A stretch of 64,000 nucleotides of DNA from Fulvivirga sp. M361 (GTDB taxonomy: Bacteria; Bacteroidota; Bacteroidia; Cytophagales; Cyclobacteriaceae). Of this stretch, positions 8,944-16,162 are shown piece by piece. Location: contig NZ_VKDC01000009.1 of NCBI RefSeq assembly GCF_007097395.1, forward strand, positions 186,001 to 250,000, read 5' to 3'. The notes beneath the pieces are model-generated. The model was not told the DNA's origin. It was given only the letters and a program-made list of their open reading frames with translations, and ran no database searches. Position numbers and translations under genes: made by a program. Numbering within the stretch: the stretch's first letter is position 1; every line of letters starts with the position of its first letter.

Positions 8944-9279
8944 TTATCGGACCACTACCCGCTTAGTCTTTTGAACGTTTCCTACACTAATCTGTGCCAT
9001 ATATATGCCTGCCTCCATTTTACCATCAAGTGCCAGTGTAGATGAATAACCTTTCGCGGTAGTTTCGTATACTACAGTGCCTTCTAAACTAGTGATGTTG
9101 ATCACTACTTCCTCTGTGCTGTCCGTACCGGTGATTTCCCAGGTTAACGTAATGGTATTCTCTTTGGCCTCAGCCTGAAAGTGCTCTACTGAAGTGGGTT
9201 GGGTTAAGCTGTTTACATTCGCTTTAACAGAAGTTAAACTTACTATCATCAGGGCGGCTATTATTAGTATATTTTTCAT
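8944..9279 (-). CDS. Small secreted protein with T9SS-type sorting-like tail
   Basis: 111 residues: a signal peptide (1-20, ending in VKA), a ~25-residue linker, then a single beta-sandwich of ~65 residues. The end (LALDGKMEAGIYMAQISVGN, then QKTKRVVVR) matches the shape of type A C-terminal sorting domains, which route proteins through the type IX secretion system of Bacteroidota. Here almost nothing but the sorting domain is present, so either it is a secreted mini-protein or the tail is a structural relic. It has its own promoter box and terminator, supporting a real stand-alone gene. Confidence 0.7.
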   Translation of the reverse strand: MKNILIIAALMIVSLTSVKANVNSLTQPTSVEHFQAEAKENTITLTWEITGTDSTEEVVINITSLEGTVVYETTAKGYSSTLALDGKMEAGIYMAQISVGNVQKTKRVVVR

Positions 9280-9315
9280 CTTACTCTCTGTTTCGTTTCT
9301 TTCAAATCAACAATA

Positions 9316-9323
9316 CAAAGATA
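9316..9323 (-). promoter_or_regulatory. -7 box (TATCTTTG) of the small secreted protein gene
   Basis: TATCTTTG on the minus strand is an exact match to the Bacteroidota -7 consensus TAnnTTTG, 36 bp before the ATG at 9279. No good TTG -33 element is seen at the usual distance, so the promoter may be activator-dependent or weak. Confidence 0.5.
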
Positions 9324-9451
9324 GGGTACAGCGTATGGCTATATAAGAGCTAAAAAGCGTAATTTTTACTAAGCGGTTTTGCTTAGGCGGTGCTACTGTA
9401 GATTACCGGAAAGGCCTTATTTCGGTATTAAACGAGGCTTTTTTTATTGAA

Positions 9452-9884
9452 CTGGTCGTCGGTTAAGCGCAGCGTTCCTACGACCTACAACCTGGATAGA
9501 GCGTCCGCTCGGGCTTCATTTACGGCATTATTTTCTATAGCTATGGACTAAGGTGAATATTCCGGATATCTCCTTCCGGAGCGTATTTAGCAAAGCGTAA
9601 TGCGTTCCCATTTTCTTTTAAGATCGAACATTTAGCATTTGTAATGCGCATATTCTTGGTGAACTTATTTTGGATAGTTTTTATGATAAAACATTGCGGT
9701 ATCATACCCCGAAAGCTACCTCTAAAGTACACCCGGATTACAAATCCTATTCCTAAATCAGCACGCATGGCGCTGTCGCTATATGCGCGCCAGGGGGTGA
9801 AAGATGACATTTGAAGTCTTAATTACTAAAACCGGCCTGAGGCCTAATTGATAGTCGTCACTCGGAAACCCGAGCGACTGAGAG
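9452..9884. repeat. Dispersed repeat R1, full copy (~433 bp)
   Basis: Shares about 95% of its bases with 10695-11084. The left end is a stem-loop (GGTCGTCGG 9454-9462 with CCTACGACC 9477-9485, one mismatch). The right end is a hairpin with a 3-base bulge (9853-9879: AGTCG TCA CTCGG AAAC CCGAG CGACT). Between the ends an 89-codon minus-strand frame is open in both copies but resembles nothing I know. Fragments of R1 also occur at 11239-11290, 13502-13660 and, inverted, at 58927-58996. This is a multi-copy family of unknown mobility. Confidence 0.75.
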
Positions 9885-9918
9885 GGCGTGTCAGGGGGTC
9901 AAAAATAAAACTTCAGAC

Positions 9919-10344
9919 TTACTTCTTACCCCCCAAAAACTTCTCCAGCATCGCTACTTTTTCGTCTTTCTCTTTGAGCAGCTCCCGATACAACTTTTCG
10001 TTTTTCTCGATGGTCTCCATCAACTTATCCAAAGGATTGAAAGTACATTCTCGATAATATCCAAATCCATTACCATGAACAGCACCATGATTTGTTGTAA
10101 CAATATTATACACTGCTGCATTCTCATCCAGGTTTTTAATGGCGTCACCAGTTACCCCCATCGCCTTAGCCACCTTTTCCAGTTGTTCATCGTCCACCTC
10201 TTCGCTGGATTCGATGTTAGATACGGTCTGCTGGCTCATGTCCATTTTTTCGGCTAAGTCATCCTGCGTTAAGTTTAGCAACTCTCGCATGTGTCTCACC
10301 TTTCTTCCCATGTGTTTGGGGCGGGGTTTTGTTGTGTGTTCCAT
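9919..10344 (-). CDS. XRE-family helix-turn-helix regulator
   Basis: 141 residues. An HTH_3 domain occupies about 12-68 (VRHMRELLNLTQDDLAEKMD, SQQTVSNIE, LEKVAKAMGV). The C-terminal part (about 105-141) is a Lys/Glu-rich helix (DKLMETIEKNEKLYRELLKE) likely to form a coiled coil for dimerisation. It is probably a cytosolic DNA-binding protein. It sits inside the repeat island between two R1 copies and is divergent from the truncated ORF at 10523; the spacer holds repeated GGTAA/TTACC arms that could be its operator. Regulators of this kind often control small mobile or toxin-antitoxin modules; that is inference. Confidence 0.8.
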   Translation of the reverse strand: MEHTTKPRPKHMGRKVRHMRELLNLTQDDLAEKMDMSQQTVSNIESSEEVDDEQLEKVAKAMGVTGDAIKNLDENAAVYNIVTTNHGAVHGNGFGYYRECTFNPLDKLMETIEKNEKLYRELLKEKDEKVAMLEKFLGGKK

Positions 10345-10395
10345 AAATCAAATATATTAACTCGGGTGCTAGTTACAAAGGCGCTCGCCTTTCTT

Positions 10396-10440
10396 GGTAA
10401 AAATACCCATAATGGCTGGTAAAATTACCATTCAATTACC
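10396..10440. promoter_or_regulatory. Candidate operator: iterated GGTA(A)...(T)TACC arms
   Basis: Within 45 bp lie GGTA-N4-TACC (10396-10407), GGTAA-AA-TTACC (10418-10429) and a further TTACC (10436-10440). Such iterated dyads 50-100 bp before the XRE start and before the divergent ORF fit a regulator binding site. Confidence 0.4.
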
Positions 10441-10522
10441 AATGAAAATGGTGCAATACAAAGGGTGTGTTAATGTACTTAGCGTTCACCGAAAGCAAGT
10501 AATAACCCGAAAAAAGAACGCC

Positions 10523-10768
10523 ATGGACACACCCACACCCGAACGATATGATCAGCTTTATAAAGCAGTATGCGCCGGTGAGACGGAAAGTATTTTCAAA
10601 TGCCTGGAAAAAATAGAATCTGCGAAAGTACGTACCCGTATCATCTCATTGATTTTTGACGACACCTGTCTGTATCAGCTGGCACAATGTGCGACGACCT
10701 ACAACCTGGATAGAGCGTCCGCTCGGGCTTCATTTACGGCATTATTTTCTATCTGTGGACTAAGGTGA
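10523..10768 (+). CDS. Short ORF truncated by repeat R1
   Basis: Starts at ATG 10523 (an earlier in-frame ATG at 10394 lies in the operator-like region and is less likely). The first ~57 residues look like a real, mixed-charge helical protein with three Cys (VCAGETESIFKCLEKIES ... CLYQLAQC). From about 10695 the frame enters repeat R1, which supplies an unrelated tail and the stop. I infer that insertion of the repeat cut a longer gene. The original family is not recognised. Confidence 0.4.
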   Translation: MDTPTPERYDQLYKAVCAGETESIFKCLEKIESAKVRTRIISLIFDDTCLYQLAQCATTYNLDRASARASFTALFSICGLR

Positions 10769-11084
10769 ATATTCCGGATATCTCCTTCCGGAGCGTATTT
10801 AGCAAAGCGTAATGCGTTCCCATTTTCTTTTAAGATCGAACATTTAGCATTTGTAATGCGCATATTCTTGGTGAACTTATTTTGAATGGTTCTGATGGTA
10901 AAACATTGCCGTATCATACCCCAAAAGCTACCCCTAAAGTACACCCGGATTACAAATCCTATCCCTAAATCAGCACGCATGGCGCTATCGCTATATGCGC
11001 GCCAGGGGGTGAAAGATGACATTTGAAGTAACCGGCCGGAGGCCTAATTGATAGTCGTCACTCGGAAACCCGAGCGACTGAGAG
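10695..11084. repeat. Dispersed repeat R1, second copy (~390 bp)
   Basis: Matches 9481-9884 at roughly 95% with one short internal difference near the right end (a ~12-base block TCTTAATTACTA present in copy 1 is missing). It keeps the right-end hairpin (11053-11079) but lacks the left stem-loop. It begins inside the reading frame of the ORF at 10523. Confidence 0.75.
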
Positions 11085-11238
11085 GATCAAATTTACAAAA
11101 CCATAAGTTGGTATCACAGTAACATTTTATTGGTGATGGATAGTTTCTTCAGCTCCGGGGCATGAAGCACAACAACCGTATAAACACCATTCCACTTTCA
11201 AACACTTACAAACGTTTCCTCTTTAAAGTTAAACAGTC

Positions 11239-11290
11239 TAATTTTCTTCTAAGATCGAACATGCAGCATTTCTAATTCGCATATTTTTAC
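11239..11290. repeat. Dispersed repeat R1, diverged fragment
   Basis: About 50 bases resemble the middle of R1 (TTTTCTTCTAAGATCGAACA and a following GCAGCATTTCTAATTCGCAT), clearly more diverged than the two main copies. It lies immediately before the end of the nucleotidyltransferase-HEPN gene. Confidence 0.55.
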
Positions 11291-11302
11291 TTCACGCCCC
11301 CC

Positions 11303-12172
11303 TCAAACCTTCTCAATCCCTTCAATCTTCTCCTTGCAAAGCCTCTCCGTAAGCCCTTTTAACCGCTCCACCTTCTCCGCCAGGTAGTCCAGCTCCTCTT
11401 TAGAAATACTATACTCATCCATCTTATAGCGGGCGTCTACGTAGGCCCTTCGAAGCAACTCAAAAAGCCGTTTTTCTTCATCGGTGGAGTGGGGGAATAC
11501 CGCAAAACGAGGGTCACAGTTTTTTACCCGCAGGTCCAGCCGCTCCAGGTCATGCTCTTTGGGGCGGTAGTCTGTGTAGACCAGCAGGATGGTGGTGTAG
11601 TAGCGTTCGGTGGCTTGATGAAGGTCGAAGGCTGCCTCATTTAAAAGTATCTGATCAAAACTGAATTGGTACTTTTTGAATGCATTGTTCCCATTGGTAT
11701 ACCACTGATCAAAATACCCCTGCGCCTTTTGCCGGGCCTCTTCCGCGGTGAGCTTCTTAGGGTTTTGCAAGTGTACCTTGCCGGTATCATACAGTACAAT
11801 GCCTTCCTTTTTAATGTCCTTGAAGAAGTAGTTGCCCTGCATCAGGGACTGGTTCAGGTGCTTGCCGGAGTGGAAGATGAGGCTGACGGGTGTTTTCACG
11901 ATGCCTGTATCCCGTAAGACCTCGTTCACTTTAGTTTCTATTTTCAGGTGGCACTTCAGGTCGTCATGGAGGGTGACTACCAGCAGGTCATAGTCGCTTT
12001 TGTATTCGTAGAGGATGCCTTTTTCCACGTAGGTGTCTTCCACATACTCGCCCCGGGCATAGCTGCCGAAGAGGATCACCATTTCTACTTTTTTCATGCT
12101 GCTGAGCAGCTTGGTGATGTTCTGTAGTTCTTCCTGTTTGATAAGGGGTAATTTCTGTAATGCTTCGTTCAC
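11303..12172 (-). CDS. Nucleotidyltransferase-HEPN fusion protein
   Basis: 289 residues in two domains. Residues ~12-128 form a minimal nucleotidyltransferase (Pol-beta fold) with GSYARGE (36-42) and the metal pair in SDYD (Asp60, Asp62). Residues ~145-285 form a HEPN domain of the Pfam HEPN (PF05168) type, with LHQATERYYTTILLVY and the late ARYKMDEY. Known MntA/HepT pairs split these domains into an antitoxin that adenylylates a HEPN RNase; here they are fused, as in many Bacteroidota. The HEPN part does not show a convincing catalytic RxxxxH (R222-H228 is in a loop), so a toxin role is unproven. It sits in the repeat island, suggesting an accessory gene. Confidence 0.8.
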   Translation of the reverse strand: MNEALQKLPLIKQEELQNITKLLSSMKKVEMVILFGSYARGEYVEDTYVEKGILYEYKSDYDLLVVTLHDDLKCHLKIETKVNEVLRDTGIVKTPVSLIFHSGKHLNQSLMQGNYFFKDIKKEGIVLYDTGKVHLQNPKKLTAEEARQKAQGYFDQWYTNGNNAFKKYQFSFDQILLNEAAFDLHQATERYYTTILLVYTDYRPKEHDLERLDLRVKNCDPRFAVFPHSTDEEKRLFELLRRAYVDARYKMDEYSISKEELDYLAEKVERLKGLTERLCKEKIEGIEKV

Positions 12173-12560
12173 GGGAGTAAGATAAAAGTGTCCTTTCCTG
12201 GCACTAAATATAGGTCAATATTTCGTGGATTTAAAAAGCCCTAAGGATGAAGGGAGTAGGTATTGTGCCTGAAAAAAATGGTCTAATGGTGTGGTGAAAT
12301 GCACGCTTATTTTGTACATAGATCCTGTCAACACATCTGACTCTTCATGATCTAATTGCGCTGAATGAAGGGCAGAGCGAGGCGCTGGTCATCTACCTGC
12401 CAGGCCATGTCACCTATGTAGGCAGAGGGCATAGAGAGTAAATTGAAGTACTAAAAACACATTCACATGGAAAAATAGCCGGGCGCAAAACGCTAAAAAA
12501 TAGTACTTAAAATTTCAATGATTGCATTTAGGAAAGATCACAAGACAAAAACGCTGTACA
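12173..12560. other. Gene-free stretch in the repeat island
   Basis: Contains the promoter side of the nucleotidyltransferase-HEPN gene. A stop-broken open fragment (about 12355-12440, translation resembling LLQLP... charged) has no recognisable parent. Nothing else is seen before the tandem repeat array. Confidence 0.35.
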
Positions 12561-12562
12561 AA

Positions 12563-12765
12563 ATCACTAAAGGTCGGTACAGAATCATTTTCAGTCACTA
12601 AAAAATCATTCCAGGCCACATGAAAATCGTTCCAGGTCACATGAAAATCATTCCAAGTCACCAAGAAATGACAAAAGCACATCAAAAAACCATTCCGGGC
12701 CGCCTGAAAATCACTCCAGGCCACCGGGAAACCACAGCAGGTCATAAGAAAATGACACTCCACCG
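12563..12765. repeat. Degenerate 21-bp tandem repeat array
   Basis: About nine imperfect units with a 21-base period, core TGAAAATCATTCCAGGTCAC, spread over 200 bp. Because 21 is a multiple of three, frames on both strands stay open (minus: repeated WNDFHV; plus: repeated MKIIPGH), giving two overlapping pseudo-ORFs of 97 and 64 codons. I treat the array as non-coding repeat DNA. Confidence 0.7.
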
Positions 12766-12915
12766 GAAAAGAACGGTAAAACGGCAGGCAGTTATGGCAG
12801 AAGTACATCGCTAATGAATTTCATCACTGCTTGAGGCCTCAAAAACCATCAACCATTATTTTTTAACCCTTAATGATCCATTTATGAACAACAACACATT
12901 AGAAAGTAAGCTGCT

Positions 12916-13161
12916 GGGTAGCGTGAAGCCATCTCCCTATCGTGTGTCGGGAGTGTGCTATTCTATGCTTACCCATGGAGGAGGGCTTCTTTCTAAGGGT
13001 GTCATCACTATACCGGTTATGCAAATAGGTAGATTTGGAGCAGGAAAGGTACGGCCATCTCTTTGAACGGGGAGATTGCCGCGCCTTGCCTCACGCATGG
13101 CCCCCCAAAGGCTCGCAATGTCGATCTGTAGTTATAGCTAAGTCTGTCTTAAGCCAGTTGG
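12916..13161. repeat. Direct repeat R2, copy A (~246 bp)
   Basis: Copy A and copy B (13224-13475) start with GGGTAGCGTGAAGC and share long identical blocks, including GGGAGTGTGCTATTCTATGC and GAACGGGGAGATTGCCGCGC, with an offset of 308 bp. The block GAGATTGCCGCGCC...GGCTCGCAATG resembles a dispersed intergenic motif that I recall from other Bacteroidota genomes. Short open frames inside are not credible genes. Confidence 0.7.
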
Positions 13162-13223
13162 ATAGGAATAAGAAGATAAACTTCCTACAGGTCGTCTTTT
13201 GCGAACCCCGAGCGTGGGCTAGC

Positions 13224-13475
13224 GGGTAGCGTGAAGCAATCTCCTTCTCGTGTGTCGGGAGTGTGCTATTCTATGCTTACCCATGGAGGAGGGCTTCTTT
13301 TTCTATCTTAGAGCTTCATCACAATACTGGTTAGGCAAATGGGTAGGTTTGGAGTGGGAAAGGTACAGCCATCTCTTTGAACGGGGAGATTGCCGCGCCT
13401 TTCCTCACACATGGCCCACCAAAAGGCTCGCAATGTCGATCTGTAGTTATAATTAAACCTGTCTTATGCCAGTTT
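13224..13475. repeat. Direct repeat R2, copy B (~252 bp)
   Basis: Second copy of R2, about 85-90% identical to copy A by eye. It is followed within 30 bp by scrambled R1 fragments, so R1 and R2 appear to be parts of one larger composite or to share an insertion hotspot. Confidence 0.7.
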
Positions 13476-13501
13476 GAGTTAAGGACCGCCCCTTCTTGAG
13501 C

Positions 13502-13660
13502 TGCATTTAGCAAAGCGTAATGCGTTCCTATTTTCTCTGACCTGGTCGTAGGTTAAGCACAGCGTTCCTACGACCTATAACCGGATAGAGCGTCCGCTCG
13601 GGCTTTATTTAAGGCAGCATTTTCTATCTGTGGACCGAAGTGAATATTCCGGATATCTCT
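13502..13660. repeat. Dispersed repeat R1, scrambled fragments
   Basis: A mid-R1 block (GCATTTAGCAAAGCGTAATG..., 13503-13536) is followed directly by the R1 left end (13544-13660: perfect stem GGTCGTAGG/CCTACGACC, then GATAGAGCGTCCGCTCGGGC), i.e. in the reverse order to the full copies. This implies rearrangement or two nested insertions. Confidence 0.65.
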
Positions 13661-13735
13661 ATGATGTGATTACCCGAGGCACCATTCGGGTTTACTTCCT
13701 TTCGATAGGGTTTTTACCTTATCATGTGGATGGAC

Positions 13736-13849
13736 CTAACGGATAGTCTTGGTAACAGCAACTCCGAAGCACAGCCAGGCTAACACGGTGGTTATGGTGA
13801 GAAAATTGAAAAGCCTGAAAAGTTTGTTATACGCCTTTTCCGATACCAT
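13736..13849 (-). CDS. Possible 37-residue single-pass membrane peptide
   Basis: A short frame with ATG at 13849, a purine-rich stretch GGTAGAGG about 6 bases upstream, a basic N terminus (MVSEKAYNKLFRL) and one hydrophobic helix (FLTITTVLAWLCFGVAV) ending in KTIR. Too short for homology by eye. It ends about 110 bp before repeat R1 fragments and begins 32 bp after the terminator of the cupredoxin gene, so it would need its own promoter. It may be real or chance. Confidence 0.25.
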   Translation of the reverse strand: MVSEKAYNKLFRLFNFLTITTVLAWLCFGVAVTKTIR

Positions 13850-13880
13850 CTAAACCTCTACCTAAAGAACTTCTTTAACA

Positions 13881-13908
13881 TAAAAAAACACAGCCCTTCC
13901 GGGCTGTG
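13881..13908 (-). terminator. Terminator of the cupredoxin operon
   Basis: On the minus strand an 8-bp GC-rich stem (CACAGCCC/GGGCTGTG, loop GGAA) is followed by seven T residues, 29 bp after the stop of the cupredoxin gene. Confidence 0.85.
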
Positions 13909-13936
13909 CTCTAATCAAACTATATTTCTCAACTTA

Positions 13937-14308
13937 CTATTTCACCGTTATCTTGTATTGTGGCGTGGGATTCAAAGGGCAGAAGTATACGTATTCCCCT
14001 TTTTCCAGTGTTACCTCACCTGAAGTAGCAGATTGTCCGTCTTTAATGGTCTCCGACAAGTACGCGCTCTTTACATGATGCTCCTGATCGGTTTTACCTG
14101 CAGGGGCAATAACAAACCCTACTTCATGATCTACACCGGCATTTTTCACGTCGAATACATAAGGTTTGCCAGCTTTAAGGGTTAACTCCGTTTTAGAAAA
14201 CTCACCGGGAGTTTGCTCCAGTTTTACCGTTTTTGCTTTTTGACCGAAACTTACAGAGCTTATTAAAAGTGCCATTCCGAAAACAGCGATAGTCATTAAT
14301 CTTTTCAT
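13937..14308 (-). CDS. Periplasmic cupredoxin-like protein
   Basis: 123 residues: a signal peptide (1-22, ending in SFG), then one cupredoxin beta-sandwich. Candidate type-1 copper ligands are His61 (VDHEVGF) and Cys110 (YFCPLNPTP). In blue-copper proteins a second His usually follows the Cys by a few residues; the position I would expect holds Gln117, so copper binding may be altered. It follows the AhpD-like gene after 86 bp, on the same strand as the AraC-type regulator, and ends in a strong terminator. A role in electron transfer or metal handling under redox stress is inference. Confidence 0.75.
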   Translation of the reverse strand: MKRLMTIAVFGMALLISSVSFGQKAKTVKLEQTPGEFSKTELTLKAGKPYVFDVKNAGVDHEVGFVIAPAGKTDQEHHVKSAYLSETIKDGQSATSGEVTLEKGEYVYFCPLNPTPQYKITVK

Positions 14309-14394
14309 TCCTAAATTATTTTTGATTGTGTTTAATATAGGTGTCGTCGTTTATTTGGACGACACCCTGTTTGATATAAATGATTTACTTGTAT

Positions 14395-14943
14395 TTAAAC
14401 AGCAGCTTCTGATAAAGCCGGTGCAGCAGGGAAGTCAACAGGTATCTGAGTGGCACCGTGCAGGAAGTTGCTTACTACTTTATCTCCTATCACAATGATG
14501 GCATCTACCAGGTTTTCTTTAGTATACCCTGCAGCCAGGAAGTTGTCCACAGTACCCTGATCAGGCTTGCTTCTGTTGATGGTGATATCTTTTACAAATT
14601 TAGCCAGCGCATCCAGTTTTGCATCAAATGAAGCCTCTCCTGATCTGATCTCAAGGATCTGATCATCCGAAAAACCATTCATTTTACCCAGTGCAGTATG
14701 AGCGGCCAAGCAATAAGCACATTCGTTCACCTGGCTTACTACCAGGTTGATCACTTCTCTTTCTTTAGCAGATAGCGAGCTTTTACGGTTTTGAAACGTA
14801 AGGTAATCGCCTAGTGCGGTATCACTGTGTGCAAAAGTTGCGAAAAGGTTAGGTACAAAACCTAGTCCTTTTTGTAAGTTGTCGAAAATAGCCTGGTTAC
14901 TTTCGCTTACTTCTTCTCGAGTAGGGACATTAAAAGTTGCCAT
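14395..14943 (-). CDS. AhpD-like carboxymuconolactone decarboxylase family protein
   Basis: 182 residues with the all-helical CMD/AhpD fold. The redox motif ECAYCLAAH gives Cys75, Cys78 and His82, the CxxC-xxx-H arrangement of peroxidase-active members, and the preceding LSAKEREVINLVVS is typical of peroxidase-related members. Such proteins reduce alkyl hydroperoxides using a thiol donor or act as uncharacterised oxidoreductases. It lies between the AraC-type regulator and the cupredoxin gene on the same strand. Confidence 0.85.
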   Translation of the reverse strand: MATFNVPTREEVSESNQAIFDNLQKGLGFVPNLFATFAHSDTALGDYLTFQNRKSSLSAKEREVINLVVSQVNECAYCLAAHTALGKMNGFSDDQILEIRSGEASFDAKLDALAKFVKDITINRSKPDQGTVDNFLAAGYTKENLVDAIIVIGDKVVSNFLHGATQIPVDFPAAPALSEAAV

Positions 14944-15053
14944 AATTTTATATTGTTTTTTGTTTTCGTTTTTAATTACAATACAATTTTACGGCAGCCT
15001 TGAGTGGTGGTGAGGGTCAGCACTTCCCTTCTTAGTGTCAATTCTTCCCTTTG

Positions 15054-15896
15054 TTAACTTTTTATCTCAAGTTTGAACTGTTGCGGTGTCAGCGTGGTGA
15101 CTTTTTTAAACAGTTTATGGAACGAACCGACTTCATCAAAGCCTAATTCAAAGGCAATTTCCTTGACTGTTTTGTCTGTGTAGATAAGCAGACGCTTTGC
15201 CTCCAGCACTATTCGCTCATGAATGATCTGCAACGGGGAACGCTGCTCGTACTTGGCAAACAGGTTGGAGATTGTTTTAGGAGACTTAAAAAGCATTTCC
15301 GCATAATCACTGACATGACGTTTTTCACGAAAGTGGACGTCCACATAAACGTTAAACTTCCTGATAATGTCAATTTGCTTGTCATCCAGCTCTTTCGTGA
15401 TCAATTGTTCTTTTGCCAGCCGTGTCACTTTTATAATAAGTCGTTTTAATAAACTTCTCAGCATTTCGCCCTGTACCGTGTCACGGGTTTTAAATTCATC
15501 CAGGAAAACGGTGTAAAGGTTTTCAAACTTGTTTTGCTCAGAGTCATCCAGCGTAATAACGGGTGTTTCTTGTGTACCAAAGAATATGATGCCATTGCAA
15601 GACACCTCATGATCATGATCCTGAATGCAATAAAATTCACGATTAAAAGCAAACACAGTAAGTGCTTCAGCGCCTTTTTCAAAACTAAGCCTTTGCAGGT
15701 AAGTACTGGTAGTGAGCTGGTTCGGTTTAAGCACATGCGGAATAGCGTCGATATAGATCAATCGATCTGAAGAAGACCGGTTCCAGATGATATTGATGAG
15801 CCCTTTATGCGCCAGAAATTCGTATTGATCTTCAGCATAATGGTCGCTCATACCAAAAAAGGAGGATAATTCTTTGCCCTGAAAAGAGTAGGTCAT
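15054..15896 (-). CDS. AraC-family transcriptional regulator
   Basis: 280 residues from the ATG at 15896; an upstream TTG at 15929 is open but GAGGAG lies just before the ATG. The N-terminal ~170 residues look like a cupin-type sensing domain. The C-terminal ~100 residues carry the two AraC helix-turn-helix units (VSDYAEMLFKSPKTISNLFA and VKEIAFELGFDEVGSFHKLF). It is followed by the AhpD-like and cupredoxin genes after 110 bp and is probably their activator. It also faces the TonB receptor gene across a 266-bp divergent spacer, so it could control both sides. Confidence 0.9.
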   Translation of the reverse strand: MTYSFQGKELSSFFGMSDHYAEDQYEFLAHKGLINIIWNRSSSDRLIYIDAIPHVLKPNQLTTSTYLQRLSFEKGAEALTVFAFNREFYCIQDHDHEVSCNGIIFFGTQETPVITLDDSEQNKFENLYTVFLDEFKTRDTVQGEMLRSLLKRLIIKVTRLAKEQLITKELDDKQIDIIRKFNVYVDVHFREKRHVSDYAEMLFKSPKTISNLFAKYEQRSPLQIIHERIVLEAKRLLIYTDKTVKEIAFELGFDEVGSFHKLFKKVTTLTPQQFKLEIKS

Positions 15897-16162
15897 GTAT
15901 AGAAGGCTTGTTCTCCTCAAAAGTGCCAAACGAAATACACATTAAAAAGGGTTCTTGAAAGTGCAGCGGGTTTTGTCATAGGTTTTACCTTTTGAAATGA
16001 CTTCCTATGGTAGGATCATGATGGGTCAACGTGTCATGGGCAGATCATAATCATCTAAGATTAAAGGCTTATTGCAGGGTTGAGCACCAAAAATGCAGGC
16101 TTCAGTCTCTTTTTTTCAAAAGATGGCCATTAGCTCCGCTCATTTGTTCCCAAAAAACTCAA

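Noticed and set aside
9541-9810. 89-codon minus-strand ORF, with the 107-codon counterpart at 10699-11022
   Set aside because: Both lie entirely inside repeat R1, and differ mainly by where R1 and its neighbours end; no ribosome-binding site or known family was seen, so I kept them as part of the repeat.
11480-11515. RX5H (R222-H228) as a HEPN RNase motif
   Set aside because: It lies in a variable loop before the last helix, not in the helix where HEPN RNases have the motif, so I do not claim RNase activity.
12563-12765. CRISPR array
   Set aside because: Units are contiguous with no unique spacers of equal length and no cas genes nearby.
12515-12814. ORFs of 97 (minus) and 64 (plus) codons
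   Set aside because: They are by-products of the 21-bp tandem repeat, open on both strands because the period is divisible by three.
12884-13456. ORFs at 12884-13066, 13035-13229 and 13250-13456
   Set aside because: They fall in direct repeat R2 and share its sequence at different frames, so they are repeat artefacts.
16031-16162. Earlier in-frame start for the TonB receptor
   Set aside because: It adds 44 residues without a signal peptide before a good leader, and the ATG at 16163 gives a normal one.
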